A stretch of 8,375 nt of DNA from Rubrobacteraceae bacterium (GCA_013698525.1 JACCSM010000250.1:1-8375), one strand, 5' to 3'. Positions 1 through 7,474 are shown, counted from the stretch's first letter. Notes: generated from the letters alone by a model not told the origin. A program made the numbers and translations.

Positions 1-2543
1 GGGACGTCGTCGATGAAGAGCCCGACGATCCTGCCCAGTTTGTCCGGTTCCCCGTCTTCCTGGGGTCCGCGCCGGCTCTCGAGCACGGAGAGGTCGAGGG
101 CAGGAGGTTCCTGTTCGGGCTTTGGGATCCAACGCCCAAGCACGGTCTCGAGCTCCTCATGCCTCACCGGTTTGGCTATGTAGTCGTCCATGCCTGCGGC
201 CAGGGCTTTCTCCCTGTCGCCCTGCATGGCGTCGGCGGTCATGGCGATTACCGGGGTGTGCCGCGCCGACCCCTCGCGACGCCGGATCTCGGCTGTCGCC
301 TCGTAGCCGTCCATCTCGGGCATCTGAACGTCCATGAGCACCGCTGCGTAAGGGATATTCGAGAGGGCTTCGACGGCCTCCCTCCCGTTGTTCACGGCAT
401 CTACCCTGTAGCCGGACCTCTCTAGCATCCTTATAGCCACCATCTGGTTTACGGGGTAGTCCTCGGCGAGGAGGACGTGGCCGAGGGACGGCCTGACTTC
501 GGCCGCCGGGGTCGCGTGCGGAGCGGGCCCCGCGCCTCCCGGCGACGGTCCGGCCTTCGTCTCCGTAGGGGTGCCAAGCATCGTCGCGAGGGAGTCGTGG
601 AGCTGCGACTGTCGCACCGGCTTGCTGAGGACGACTTCAACGCCGGCCTTGCGGGCATCTTCGTTGATGTTGACGCCTATGGAGGTGAGCAGCACCAGCC
701 TGGTAGAAGAGATGGCGGGGTCCGAACTTATGGCGCGGGCTAGTTGGATCCCATCCATATCAGGCATCTGCATGTCCAGAACCGCCAGGTCGTAAGGCTC
801 TCCGTTTTCGACCGCGGTCCGGAGTAGATCCAGCGCCTCGGCCGCATCCTCTGCCATACCATCACTCATGCCCCAGGAGGTGATCTGCTTGTGCAGTATG
901 CGGCGGTTGGTCTCGTGGTCGTCCACAATGAGCACGCGAAGGTCGCGCAGGCCCGCGCGGGAGACGGGGGCCGCCAGCCCGCCCTCCGGCCTCTTCTCGA
1001 GCCTCGTGGTGAACCAGAACGTGGAGCCGACGCCTGGCTCGCTCCTCACGCCTAGCTCTCCCCCCATCATCAACACCAGTTGCTTGCTGATAGCCAGACC
1101 GAGCCCCGTGCCCCCGTAGCGGCGGGTAGTCGATGCGTCGGCCTGGGTAAAGGGTTTGAAGAGCCTGGATCTCTGCTCCTCGCTCATGCCTATGCCCGTA
1201 TCACTGACCTCGAAACAGACCGTGACCGTATCAGGAGTATCCTCGACGAGCTCGGCCCGCAGGGTCACCTCACCCTCCTCGGTGAACTTGATCGCGTTGC
1301 CGAGGATGTTGGTAAGGACCTGCCGCAGACGGAAGGGGTCGCCCCGCACAGCGGTCGGCGTGCCAGGCTCGACGAAGCTGGCCAGCTCCAGGCCCTTCTC
1401 GTGGGCGCGTCCAGCGAGCAGGGCGGCGACCTCTTCGACCTCCCTCCTTAGATCGAAGTTTATGGTCTCCAGGCCCAGGCTGCCCGCCTCTATCTTGGAG
1501 AAATCCAGGATGTCGTTGAGGATGGCGAGCAGACTCTGGCCCGAGTAGCGCACCGTCTCTGCGTACTCGCGTTGCTCCTCGTCGAGCGGAGTCTCCATAA
1601 GGAGGTCTGTCATGCCAATAACGCCGTTCATGGGTGTCCTTATCTCGTGGCTCATGTTCGCCAGGAACTCGCTCTTGGCGCGGTTGGCCTCCTCGGCCCT
1701 TTCCCTCGCCGCCAGCATCTCCTCCTCGGCCAGTTTCCGCTCGCCGTCGATCCTGTAGAGCAGGCGTGCGCTCCACCACACCAGGGCGGCGATGATGAAC
1801 ATATTCCCCACGGTGTTCAGGGACACCCCGAGTTCTGTGCCGTAGAGGCCGACCTGTTGACCCCTGAGCCTGAGCCAGCCGAGCGCCAGCGGGATCAGGA
1901 TGGCGGCTGGCAACAAACGGCGCGCCACGACGCCTCCCACATTGCGGCTGGTGACGACGGCCATAAGGCCGCGCTCGGGACGCGCGCACAGGACGCCGGC
2001 CGAGAGCACGACGAAAGTCATCGAAGCTATGGGGATGTAGGAGGTGTTACCGTACAGATTCGAGACGCCGTAAACATAGCCGGCGAAAGCAAGTACGGAG
2101 AACACGAACACGGCCAGGGCGAGGTACTGGGAGACCCAGCGGCCATGGCGGGCCCGCCCGTCCAGGAACCACAGCGCGCCCCCGATCAGGGCGAAGTCGA
2201 GCGCCGTGTCAAACGCCATCCTGTTTGGGAGGCCCGTAAACGCGGCCTCCGAGGCCAGCCTCCCGGGGAACAGGATCTGGTCGATGCCAGGTTCGAGGCC
2301 GAAAAGCACCTGGAGCAGCCTGGTCAGGCCAAGGAGGGCAACCACGAGGGCGCATGCACGTGAGATCCAACGCCCCCACCCTTCCGCCTGCTCATCCTGC
2401 AGCAGCCAGGCCGACACACCGGCCAACACGAGGCCCACCGCCGAGAGAGGGTTCATCGCGACCGGGCCTGGCAGGACGCCTCTGAAGGCCCCAACAGCGA
2501 GCGTCCAGCCGACGAGAACCATGCAGCCGACGAGTATGGCCAC
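1..2543 (-). CDS. Hybrid sensor histidine kinase, 7TM-HisKA-HATPase-REC-REC-Hpt (3' end outside window)
   Basis: This is a membrane sensor kinase with an internal phosphorelay (His to Asp to Hpt-His). Residues are numbered from the GTG at 2543. About seven hydrophobic segments fill residues 1-270. HisKA carries [10 protein letters not shown] with the phosphoacceptor His299. The HATPase has the N box ([13 protein letters not shown], Asn412), G1 (DTGIG), F box (FKPFTQAD) and G2 (GGTGLGLAI), all intact. REC1 has the acid pair Asp541/542, phosphoacceptor Asp590 ([11 protein letters not shown]) and Lys641. REC2 has [10 protein letters not shown] and Asp738 ([12 protein letters not shown]). The last readable residues, [10 protein letters not shown] followed by [12 protein letters not shown], look like the lead-in to an Hpt domain, cut off by the window edge. 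The order resembles BarA/ArcB-type hybrids. The start is unsettled: in-frame coding continues upstream of 2543 to a stop at 2661-2663 with no ATG, GTG or TTG, while an out-of-frame ATG at 2632 sits close behind AAGG. GTG 2543 is the most upstream usable in-frame start, but it would cut into the first membrane segment. The gene diverges from the kinase at 3215. Its ligand is unknown. Confidence 0.93.
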   Translation of the reverse strand, partial: MAILVGCMVLVGWTLAVGAFRGVLPGPVAMNPLSAVGLVLAGVSAWLLQDEQAEGWGRWISRACALVVALLGLTRLLQVLFGLEPGIDQILFPGRLASEAAFTGLPNRMAFDTALDFALIGGALWFLDGRARHGRWVSQYLALAVFVFSVLAFAGYVYGVSNLYGNTSYIPIASMTFVVLSAGVLCARPERGLMAVVTSRNVGGVVARRLLPAAILIPLALGWLRLRGQQVGLYGTELGVSLNTVGNMFIIAALVWWSARLLYRIDGERKLAEEEMLAARERAEEANRAKSEFLANMSHEIRTPMNGVIGMTDLLMETPLDEEQREYAETVRYSGQSLLAILNDILDFSKIEAGSLGLETINFDLRREVEEVAALLAGRAHEKGLELASFVEPGTPTAVRGDPFRLRQVLTNILGNAIKFTEEGEVTLRAELVEDTPDTVTVCFEVSDTGIGMSEEQRSRLFKPFTQADASTTRRYGGTGLGLAISKQLVLMMGGELGVRSEPGVGSTFWFTTRLEKRPEGGLAAPVSRAGLRDLRVLIVDDHETNRRILHKQITSWGMSDGMAEDAAEALDLLRTAVENGEPYDLAVLDMQMPDMDGIQLARAISSDPAISSTRLVLLTSIGVNINEDARKAGVEVVLSKPVRQSQLHDSLATMLGTPTETKAGPSPGGAGPAPHATPAAEVRPSLGHVLLAEDYPVNQMVAIRMLERSGYRVDAVNNGREAVEALSNIPYAAVLMDVQMPEMDGYEATAEIRRREGSARHTPVIAMTADAMQGDREKALAAGMDDYIAKPVRHEELETVLGRWIPKPEQEPPALDLSVLESRRGPQEDGEPDKLGRIVGLFIDDV

Positions 2544-2691
2544 GATGCTCGACGCCCGCGAGAATGTATTCAGGAAGGTTACGAGACCAGGGATGGAATC
2601 GCCCCCCAGCCCGGGTCGCCCCGCCGCTTCATTTCCTTGCCTGGCTATCTCGTACTCCCGTTACCGGCTGTTCCCTACAACAACCGGAGGT

Positions 2692-2697
2692 ATTGTA
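2692..2697 (-). promoter_or_regulatory. Candidate -10 element for the hybrid kinase
   Basis: Read on the minus strand, the hexamer is TACAAT, a good match to the TATAAT consensus in GC-rich surroundings. It would start transcription near 2685, about 50 nt ahead of the ATG at 2632. I see no convincing -35 hexamer at 16-18 bp, so another sigma factor or an activator may be needed. The octamer repeat tract begins about 30 bp upstream of it. Confidence 0.35.
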
Positions 2698-2726
2698 CTC
2701 TACGGCGCAACACGGCTCACTGAAGT

Positions 2727-2809
2727 AGCATTTCAGCTTGTCAGCACGCCGCCTTGCAGGCGGCTTGTCAGCATTTCAGCACTTCAGCTAGTCAGCATTT
2801 CAGCTTGTC
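2727..2809. repeat. Tandem 8-bp repeats, consensus AGCNNNTC
   Basis: Five octamers lie end to end at 2770-2809: AGCATTTC, AGCACTTC, AGCTAGTC, AGCATTTC, AGCTTGTC. Two more (AGCATTTC, AGCTTGTC) lie at 2727-2742. The two groups are separated by a 27-bp block that itself begins AGC and ends TTGTC and holds a GC-rich inverted repeat. The fixed bases are AGC and TC; the three middle bases vary. The tract sits between two divergent genes, so it could be an array of regulator sites or a simple-sequence expansion. The 8-bp period does not match the DNA helical turn, which argues against one protein stacked on one face. Confidence 0.8.
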
Positions 2810-2829
2810 AGGCCGCCGATTGCAGCGGC
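2748..2829. repeat. Pair of related GC-rich inverted repeats within the octamer tract
   Basis: The first hairpin is GCCGCC (2748-2753), loop TTGCA, GGCGGC (2759-2764). The second is GCCGC (2812-2816), an 8-nt loop ending TTGCA, GCGGC (2825-2829). Each is preceded by AGCATTTCAGCTTGTCAG, and both have TTGCA in the loop, so the whole block looks duplicated (2727-2769 and 2794-2834). Neither is followed by a T run in either direction, so neither looks like a standard intrinsic terminator. Confidence 0.65.
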
Positions 2830-2834
2830 TCTCA

Positions 2835-3036
2835 GTCAGGCATGTGGAATGCGCGTTATCACTTCCGCGGTGTGACACCTCCTGGGCGGGCGCAACCTCC
2901 ACCCTTTCCTCCCAGCATGAGAGCGTCCGTCCAGCAACGGATGCCATGCCATGTCGTCGGGGGTAACCTCCCGAGCATGACCGTCATTCCCGCTCTTCCC
3001 TCACCCGCATTCCCGCCTTGCGATGAACACTTAACG
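2835..3036. other. Intergenic stretch without a supported gene
   Basis: No reading frame here has a ribosome binding site plus coding-style third positions. It holds the palindrome at 2869-2879, a small inverted repeat at 2958-2973 (CGGGGG, loop TAAC, CTCCCG, with one G-T pair), and the 9-bp direct repeat CATTCCCGC at 2985-2993 and 3008-3016. The frames that stay open through it change composition at the repeat tract and read antisense to genuine genes. Confidence 0.6.
2869..2879. promoter_or_regulatory. Perfect 11-bp palindrome, possible operator
   Basis: GGTGT-G-ACACC has two 5-bp arms around a single central base. It lies about 160 bp upstream of the plus-strand -10 and about 170 bp upstream of the minus-strand -10. 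Its size and symmetry fit a site for a dimeric repressor. Nothing in the window identifies the protein, and a chance match is possible. Confidence 0.25.
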
Positions 3037-3042
3037 TATAAT
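3037..3042 (+). promoter_or_regulatory. Candidate -10 element for the 3215 kinase operon
   Basis: This is a perfect TATAAT in an A/T-rich island, with an expected transcription start near 3049-3050. The best -35-like hexamer, TTGCGA at 3018-3023, is only 13 bp away, shorter than the usual 16-18. No other upstream hexamer is better. If used, it gives a 5' leader of about 165 nt ahead of the kinase start. Confidence 0.5.
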
Positions 3043-3049
3043 TCGATCC

Positions 3050-3214
3050 ACCAATTAGCGTGTAAGAGGGGAACACGATATCCTGTAAAGCCGACAGTGC
3101 CGAAGACGCCGGATGCAGGACCCGGACACGGCAGGTGAAGGGGAAAGTAGCTATGGCATGTGTCGCGAGCCTGCTCTCTCGGGCGGGGGCGCGGAAGCAG
3201 GATGACAGGTATCC
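3050..3214 (+). promoter_or_regulatory. Long 5' leader with competing pairings, possible cis-regulatory RNA
   Basis: By eye, TCCTGTA (3081-3087) can pair with TGCAGGA (3114-3120, one G-U). TGCCG (3098-3102) can pair with CGGCA (3129-3133), and the two helices interleave as a pseudoknot. CCTGCT (3170-3175) can pair with AGCAGG (3196-3201), which covers the only ribosome-binding-like sequence (AGGA, 3199-3202). ATCCTG (3080-3085) is also complementary to CAGGAT (3198-3203), so an upstream element could swap partners. I recognise no named riboswitch: c-di-GMP-I, c-di-AMP, cobalamin, glycine and glutamine consensus cores are absent. Structure is inferred only from complementarity. Confidence 0.3.
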
Positions 3215-6200
3215 ATGAAACGCCCTGTTGACATAGCTCTGCGCTATGGTGTGGCGGTGCTGGCCGTCGGTGGCGCACTAGGGATCAAACTGCTGCTTGA
3301 TCCCCTGACCGTGCAGGACACGCCGTTCCTGCTGGTCTTCGGCGCCATCATAGTCAGCGCCTGGTACGGCGGGCTGGGACCCGGTCTTCTAGCCACCGCC
3401 GTAAGTGCCCTGGCGACAGATTATTTCTTCCTCTACCCCAGGGGCACCCTCACGGGATTCAGCGTCGAGGGGATAGACGTGCTCACGTTCGTACTCGAAG
3501 GGGTTCTGGTCAGCGTGCTTACATCATCGCTGCGCTCGGCCAGGGATCGGGCCAAGCGCAGCACGCTCGAGGCCAGAAGCCATCGGGAGAGTCTGCGCGA
3601 GAGCGAGGAGATCTTCAGGCTGATGGTCGAGGGGGTGAAGGACTACGCGATCTTCATGCTCGACCCCGGAGGGCGCGTAACGACCTGGAACGACGGCGCC
3701 AGGCGCATAGTAGGTTACGCAGAAGTGGAGACCCTGGGCCGTCACTTCTCGTCCTTCTACCCGGACGAAGATGTGGAGCGTGGACATCCTGAAGATGTAC
3801 TGCGCGCGGCGCTGGCAGAGGGCCGTTACGTGGAGGAGGGACTAAAGGTCCGCCAGGACGGCTCCACGTTCTGGGCGAGCGCCGTCATCACCGTCCTCAG
3901 GGATAGAAAAGGGAACCTCAAGGGCTTCTCGATGGTGGTGCACGACACGACGGAGCGCAAGCACGCGGATGACGTGCTGCGCTTCCTGGCCGAGAGCGGC
4001 GCGGCGCTCTCTTCTTCGCTCGATTACAGGGACACTCTGGCCAACGTGGCCCGCCTCGCGGTGCCCATCCTGGCCGACTGGTGCGCCGTCGACGTCATGG
4101 AGGAGAACGGCTCCGTCGAGAGGCTCGCTGTGGAGCACTCCGACCCCGAGAAGGTCGCGCTTGCTTACGAGCTGCAAGAGCGATACCCGCCGGACCCCGA
4201 CACGACGCGGGGTGTGCGCAAGGTGCTCGAGACCGGCGAGCCGGACATGATGGCAGAGATACCAGAGGAGCTCCTGGACGAGGCCGCCGTGGACCCCGAG
4301 CACCGGCAGATAATGAGCAAACTGGGCTTGAGGTCCTACATGGTCGTGCCGATGGTCGCGCGGGGGAGGAATCACGGGGCGATCACGCTCGTCTCGGCGG
4401 AGTCAGGGCGGCGCTACGAGAAAACGGACCTGAGGCTCGCCGAGGAGCTGGCAAGGCGGGCCGCCCTGGCGGTGGACAACGCGAAGCTCTACGAAGAGGC
4501 GCAGAGGGAGATCGCCGAGCGCAAGGAGGCGGCGATTCGGCTCAAGGAGGCCGAGGCCCGCTTCAGGACGCTCGTCGAGCATATACCGGCCATGACCTAC
4601 ATGGAGGCCGCCGATAGCAAGGCGCGGGGAACGGATTTCCTGTACATGAGCCCGCAGATCGAGGCCGTGCTCGGCTACTCGCCCGAGGAGTGGATGGCCG
4701 ACCAGGGACTGTTCGCGAGGACACTACACCCCGACGACCGCGAGCGGGTTCTGGAAGAGGACGCCAGGACATCCAGGACCGGGGAGCCCTTCAAGATGGA
4801 ATACAGGCATCTGGCCAGGGACGGCTCGGTCGTATGGATGCGCGACGAGGCTGTCCTGGTTCGCGACCACGAGGGCGAGCCCCTGTATTGGCTCGGAGTC
4901 CAGTTCGACATCACAGACCGCAGGGAGACGGAGGAGGCCCTGCGCCAGAGCGAGGGACGCTACAGGACGGTGGTCAAGCAGGCCGCCGAGGGGATCTTCG
5001 TCGTCGACATCGACACCAAGCTCATACTGGAGGCGAACGCCGCGTACCGCGATCTGCTCGGTTATACAGCCCAGGATATGCTAGGGCTCGGGCTTACCCT
5101 CTACGATGTGGTCGCCCACGACCGCAAGAGCATCGACGATTACGTCAGGCAGATCGTTGAAGACAGGGTTCACTTTATCGGGGAGCGGCGCCACCGCAGG
5201 AAAGACGGTTCGCTGGTGGACGTCGAGGTCGGTTCGAGCGTGATCCCTTACGGCGACGGCGAGGCATTGTGCGTCATCGTCCACGACATAACGGAGCGCA
5301 AGCGTTCCGCGGAGCGACTGCAGCGCAGCCTGGACGCCTTGCTCGGTCTCTACGAAGCGGGTCAGATCCTGAGCTCCAGCCTGCAGCGGGAGGAGATCGG
5401 CTCGCGACTACTCGAGATAGCGCGCCACGTCTCGAACCTCACCGCCGCGGTCATAAGTATCCCCGACGAAGAGGGAGAACTGCACATGTGGCGCTCTACG
5501 GGTCTGGAGGGATTGTGGCAGGTGCGCTCCTCTCCCGAGGCCGTGAACGCCCGCCGGAAGGTACTGGAGACCAGGAAGTCTCAGGCCATCAGGCTGCGGC
5601 GGCCGGAGGATGCGGACGGAGAGCAGCTGGTGAGCCGGAATCTCCCACTGCTGGTGCGGGACCGGCTCATCGGCGTGCTCGAAGCCTACGGCCAGGAAGC
5701 CCTGATGGAGCGGCAGAATGAGGAGACCCTGATCAGCCTCGCAAACCAGGGCGCCAGCGCCCTCGAGAACGCCCGGCTCTACGCCGAGCTGGCCGAGCGT
5801 GAGAACCGGCTGCAGGATCTGATCAGGAAACTGATAACGGCCCAGGAAGAGGAGCGGCGCAAAGTATCTTACGAGGTGCACGACGGCCTCGCGCAGACAG
5901 CTGCGGGAGCACACCAGCTTCTGCAGGCTTTCGCCAGGCAACACCCGCCCGACTCCGACAAGGGCCGCAAAGACCTTGCTCGGGTTCTGCAGTTGGTGCA
6001 ACAGACGGTTGGCGAGGCCAGGTACGTCATAGCCGACCTGAGGCCCACCGCGCTCGACGATCTCGGACTGGCGGCCGCCGTCCGCCTGCAGGTCGAGAAG
6101 ATCAGCAGCCAAGGCTCCCAGGTCGACTACGAGGAAGCACTCGGAGACGAGCGTCTGCCGGCAGAGGTCGAGACGGCGCTGTTCCGGGTCGCACAGGAGG

Positions 6201-6481
6201 CCCTCACCAACGTCCACAAGCATGCCCCCTCCGCCAGGGTGAAGATCACACTCAAGCGCCTGAGCAACTGTGTCCGCCTAAACGTGCGGGACTGGGGACC
6301 CGGCTTCAACCTGGAGAAGGCTACCGACGCTGGTGGGCCTGGCGAGCGTCTGGGCCTCTCGAGCATGCGCGAGAGGGTGGCACTGCTGGGCGGCCACCTG
6401 GAAGTTTACAGCCGGCCGGGAGAAGGCACCGAAGTGGTGGCGGAGATACCGACGGTCCAGATAGATGGTAATGGGAGGTAA
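3215..6481 (+). CDS. Multi-sensor histidine kinase, DUF4118-PAS-GAF-PAS-PAS-GAF-HisKA_3-HATPase (1088 aa)
   Basis: This is a membrane-anchored sensor kinase of the NarX/LiaS/DesK (HisKA_3) class. Residues 7-106 form a DUF4118 (KdpD-like) membrane module with about four hydrophobic helices. PAS1 spans about 131-250 and ends in HDTTERK; GAF1 about 252-425; PAS2 about 448-570, PAS_3-like, with YMSPQIEAVLGYSPEEW and HPDD; PAS3 about 580-695, ending in HDITERK; GAF2 about 700-865. A coiled linker leads to HisKA_3 with EEERRKVSYEVHDGLAQ, phosphoacceptor His889. The HATPase has the N box (QEALTNVHKHA, Asn999), a G1 box DWGPGF (Asp1026) and a G2-like ERLGLSSMRER. G1 has Trp where Asn is common. The ATG at 3215 is chosen because hydrophobic sequence follows at once; the nearest AGGA is 12 nt upstream, a weak placement. 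The stop lies 4 nt before the regulator start, so the two genes are surely one operon. The PAS and GAF domains may bind small molecules or haem, but no ligand residue can be named. Confidence 0.96.
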   Translation: MKRPVDIALRYGVAVLAVGGALGIKLLLDPLTVQDTPFLLVFGAIIVSAWYGGLGPGLLATAVSALATDYFFLYPRGTLTGFSVEGIDVLTFVLEGVLVSVLTSSLRSARDRAKRSTLEARSHRESLRESEEIFRLMVEGVKDYAIFMLDPGGRVTTWNDGARRIVGYAEVETLGRHFSSFYPDEDVERGHPEDVLRAALAEGRYVEEGLKVRQDGSTFWASAVITVLRDRKGNLKGFSMVVHDTTERKHADDVLRFLAESGAALSSSLDYRDTLANVARLAVPILADWCAVDVMEENGSVERLAVEHSDPEKVALAYELQERYPPDPDTTRGVRKVLETGEPDMMAEIPEELLDEAAVDPEHRQIMSKLGLRSYMVVPMVARGRNHGAITLVSAESGRRYEKTDLRLAEELARRAALAVDNAKLYEEAQREIAERKEAAIRLKEAEARFRTLVEHIPAMTYMEAADSKARGTDFLYMSPQIEAVLGYSPEEWMADQGLFARTLHPDDRERVLEEDARTSRTGEPFKMEYRHLARDGSVVWMRDEAVLVRDHEGEPLYWLGVQFDITDRRETEEALRQSEGRYRTVVKQAAEGIFVVDIDTKLILEANAAYRDLLGYTAQDMLGLGLTLYDVVAHDRKSIDDYVRQIVEDRVHFIGERRHRRKDGSLVDVEVGSSVIPYGDGEALCVIVHDITERKRSAERLQRSLDALLGLYEAGQILSSSLQREEIGSRLLEIARHVSNLTAAVISIPDEEGELHMWRSTGLEGLWQVRSSPEAVNARRKVLETRKSQAIRLRRPEDADGEQLVSRNLPLLVRDRLIGVLEAYGQEALMERQNEETLISLANQGASALENARLYAELAERENRLQDLIRKLITAQEEERRKVSYEVHDGLAQTAAGAHQLLQAFARQHPPDSDKGRKDLARVLQLVQQTVGEARYVIADLRPTALDDLGLAAAVRLQVEKISSQGSQVDYEEALGDERLPAEVETALFRVAQEALTNVHKHAPSARVKITLKRLSNCVRLNVRDWGPGFNLEKATDAGGPGERLGLSSMRERVALLGGHLEVYSRPGEGTEVVAEIPTVQIDGNGR
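6473..6478 (+). promoter_or_regulatory. Ribosome binding site that fixes the regulator start
   Basis: GGGAGG ends 7 nt before the ATG at 6486 and overlaps the last codons of the kinase. This spacing is ideal for 6486 and impossible for the upstream in-frame ATGs at 6465 and 6471. It suggests translational coupling with the kinase. Confidence 0.8.
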
Positions 6482-6485
6482 TGGA

Positions 6486-7331
6486 ATGGGGAGTAGAGAA
6501 GGAGCGGCACTGCCGAAGGTGGCACGCATCCTCATAGCAGACGATCACGCCCTCGTCAGAGAAGGCCTCAGAACCATGCTCTCCGGTGAAGACGGTCTCG
6601 AAGTCATAGCCGAAGCCCAAGACGGCCAACAGGCTCTCGCCCTCTGTAGAGAGCTCAAGCCAGACCTCGTCCTCATGGATGTGAGGATGCCCGTGATGGA
6701 TGGGCTGGAGGCAACCAGGAGGATCAAGCAAGAGATGCCCCAAACAAGCGTGATGATGGTGACCATGCACGAGAACCCAGACTACCTCTTCGAGGCTGTG
6801 AAGGCTGGGGCTGCGGGGTATGTGCTGAAGGACGCCAGCGGGGAGAGGCTGTTGGGTGCGGTGAGGAGGACTCTGGAAGGGGAGTCGCCACTGAACCAGG
6901 AGCTTGCGATGAGGCTTTTGGTAAGGCTCTCGAGGGAGAGCAGTGGTAGTGGAGAGGGGGATGGGGGAGGATCTGAGGAGGGATCAGGAGGGGCATTCAG
7001 AGAGGCAGCCGAGGAGACGACCGGGCAAGCACAGAGGGAGGGCGAGTCACTATCATCCCAACCTGAGGCGCATCAGGCAGGCTCAAGCGGGTCTGGGCAG
7101 TCGAGAGGGGCTGAGCAGATAGAGAGCCTGACGCCAAGGGAGGTTGAGGTGTTGAGGCTGCTGAGTCAGGGGCAGACAAACCCCCAGATCGCCCAGAATC
7201 TGCTTGTCAGCCGCGGGACCGTCAAGATCCACGTTCAGCACATAATCTCCAAGCTTGGGGTATCGGACCGGACCCAGGCCGCCGTCCGCGCCATCGAGGC
7301 CGGGTTACTCGGTGCCGGAACTCGAAGGTAG
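6486..7331 (+). CDS. NarL/FixJ-family response regulator with LuxR-type HTH (281 aa)
   Basis: This is a DNA-binding response regulator and the expected partner of the kinase just upstream. Numbering is from the ATG at 6486. The receiver domain (about 13-135) has Asp19/Asp20, phosphoacceptor Asp65 (VLMDVRMPVMDG), Thr93 (MMVTMHE) and Lys115 (VLKDAS), the full switch set. The C-terminal HTH (about 214-275) has LTPREVEVLRLLSQG, then NPQIAQNLLVSRGTVKIHV and IISKLGV, typical of LuxR/NarL. The linker between them (about 152-212) is far longer than the usual 15-25 residues and is rich in Ser, Gly, Glu and Gln, so it is probably disordered. Total length exceeds the usual 210-230 for this reason. Codon choice also changes inside the gene: C-ending codons and AGA arginine up to about 6670, G-ending codons (GTG, GGG, CTG, AGG) to about 7180, then C-ending again. 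Target promoters are not visible in the window. Confidence 0.96.
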   Translation: MGSREGAALPKVARILIADDHALVREGLRTMLSGEDGLEVIAEAQDGQQALALCRELKPDLVLMDVRMPVMDGLEATRRIKQEMPQTSVMMVTMHENPDYLFEAVKAGAAGYVLKDASGERLLGAVRRTLEGESPLNQELAMRLLVRLSRESSGSGEGDGGGSEEGSGGAFREAAEETTGQAQREGESLSSQPEAHQAGSSGSGQSRGAEQIESLTPREVEVLRLLSQGQTNPQIAQNLLVSRGTVKIHVQHIISKLGVSDRTQAAVRAIEAGLLGAGTRR

Positions 7332-7404
7332 GCCGGTGGTCTCTTCTCCTCTCTTGGCGTCATACGCAAGCCGGTAAATCGCTTCTGCATTGCGGCCCGT
7401 TGCG

Positions 7405-7431
7405 TTCGGGAGGCGGATGGCTCGCCCCGAA
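7405..7431 (+). terminator. GC-rich hairpin after the two-component operon, possible terminator
   Basis: TTCGG (7405-7409) pairs with CCGAA (7427-7431), and GGCG (7412-7415) with CGCC (7423-7426). A 2-nt bulge separates the two helices and the loop is 7 nt. No T run follows, so it is not a classical intrinsic terminator; it may slow polymerase or protect the mRNA 3' end. CCCGA (7426-7430) can instead pair with TCGGG (7438-7442), so two folds compete. Confidence 0.35.
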
Positions 7432-7474
7432 GGGCACTCGGGCGTCAATCTATGCAAGATAGGGCATGCCAACT

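Noticed and set aside
2727..2834. CRISPR-like array
   Set aside because: Units are 8 bp with no spacers, there are no long repeats and no cas genes nearby.
2985..3016. 9-bp direct repeat CATTCCCGC, 23 bp apart, as a mobile-element scar or operator pair
   Set aside because: It is too short and isolated to support; spacing and surroundings give no further symmetry.
2206..3138. Plus-strand open frame of 310 codons spanning the kinase start region and the repeat tract
   Set aside because: It is antisense to the transmembrane region of the hybrid kinase, changes character across the repeats, has no sensible domain, and its repeats merely translate the octamer array.
3050..3214. A known riboswitch (c-di-GMP, c-di-AMP, cobalamin, glutamine) upstream of the kinase
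   Set aside because: Isolated short matches such as GGAAAGTAG and GGTGAAGGGGAA occur, but the conserved cores of these classes are missing.
2859..3278. Minus-strand open frame of 139 codons
   Set aside because: It overlaps the start of the well-supported kinase at 3215, crosses its promoter, has no convincing ribosome site and resembles no family.
5408..6223. Minus-strand open frame of 271 codons inside the 3215 kinase
   Set aside because: It is a reverse shadow of conserved GAF2 and HisKA_3 coding sequence in high-GC DNA.
6465..6485. Earlier start codons (6465, 6471) for the response regulator
   Set aside because: GGGAGG at 6473-6478 lies downstream of them and is ideally spaced for ATG 6486; the added residues would not belong to the receiver domain.
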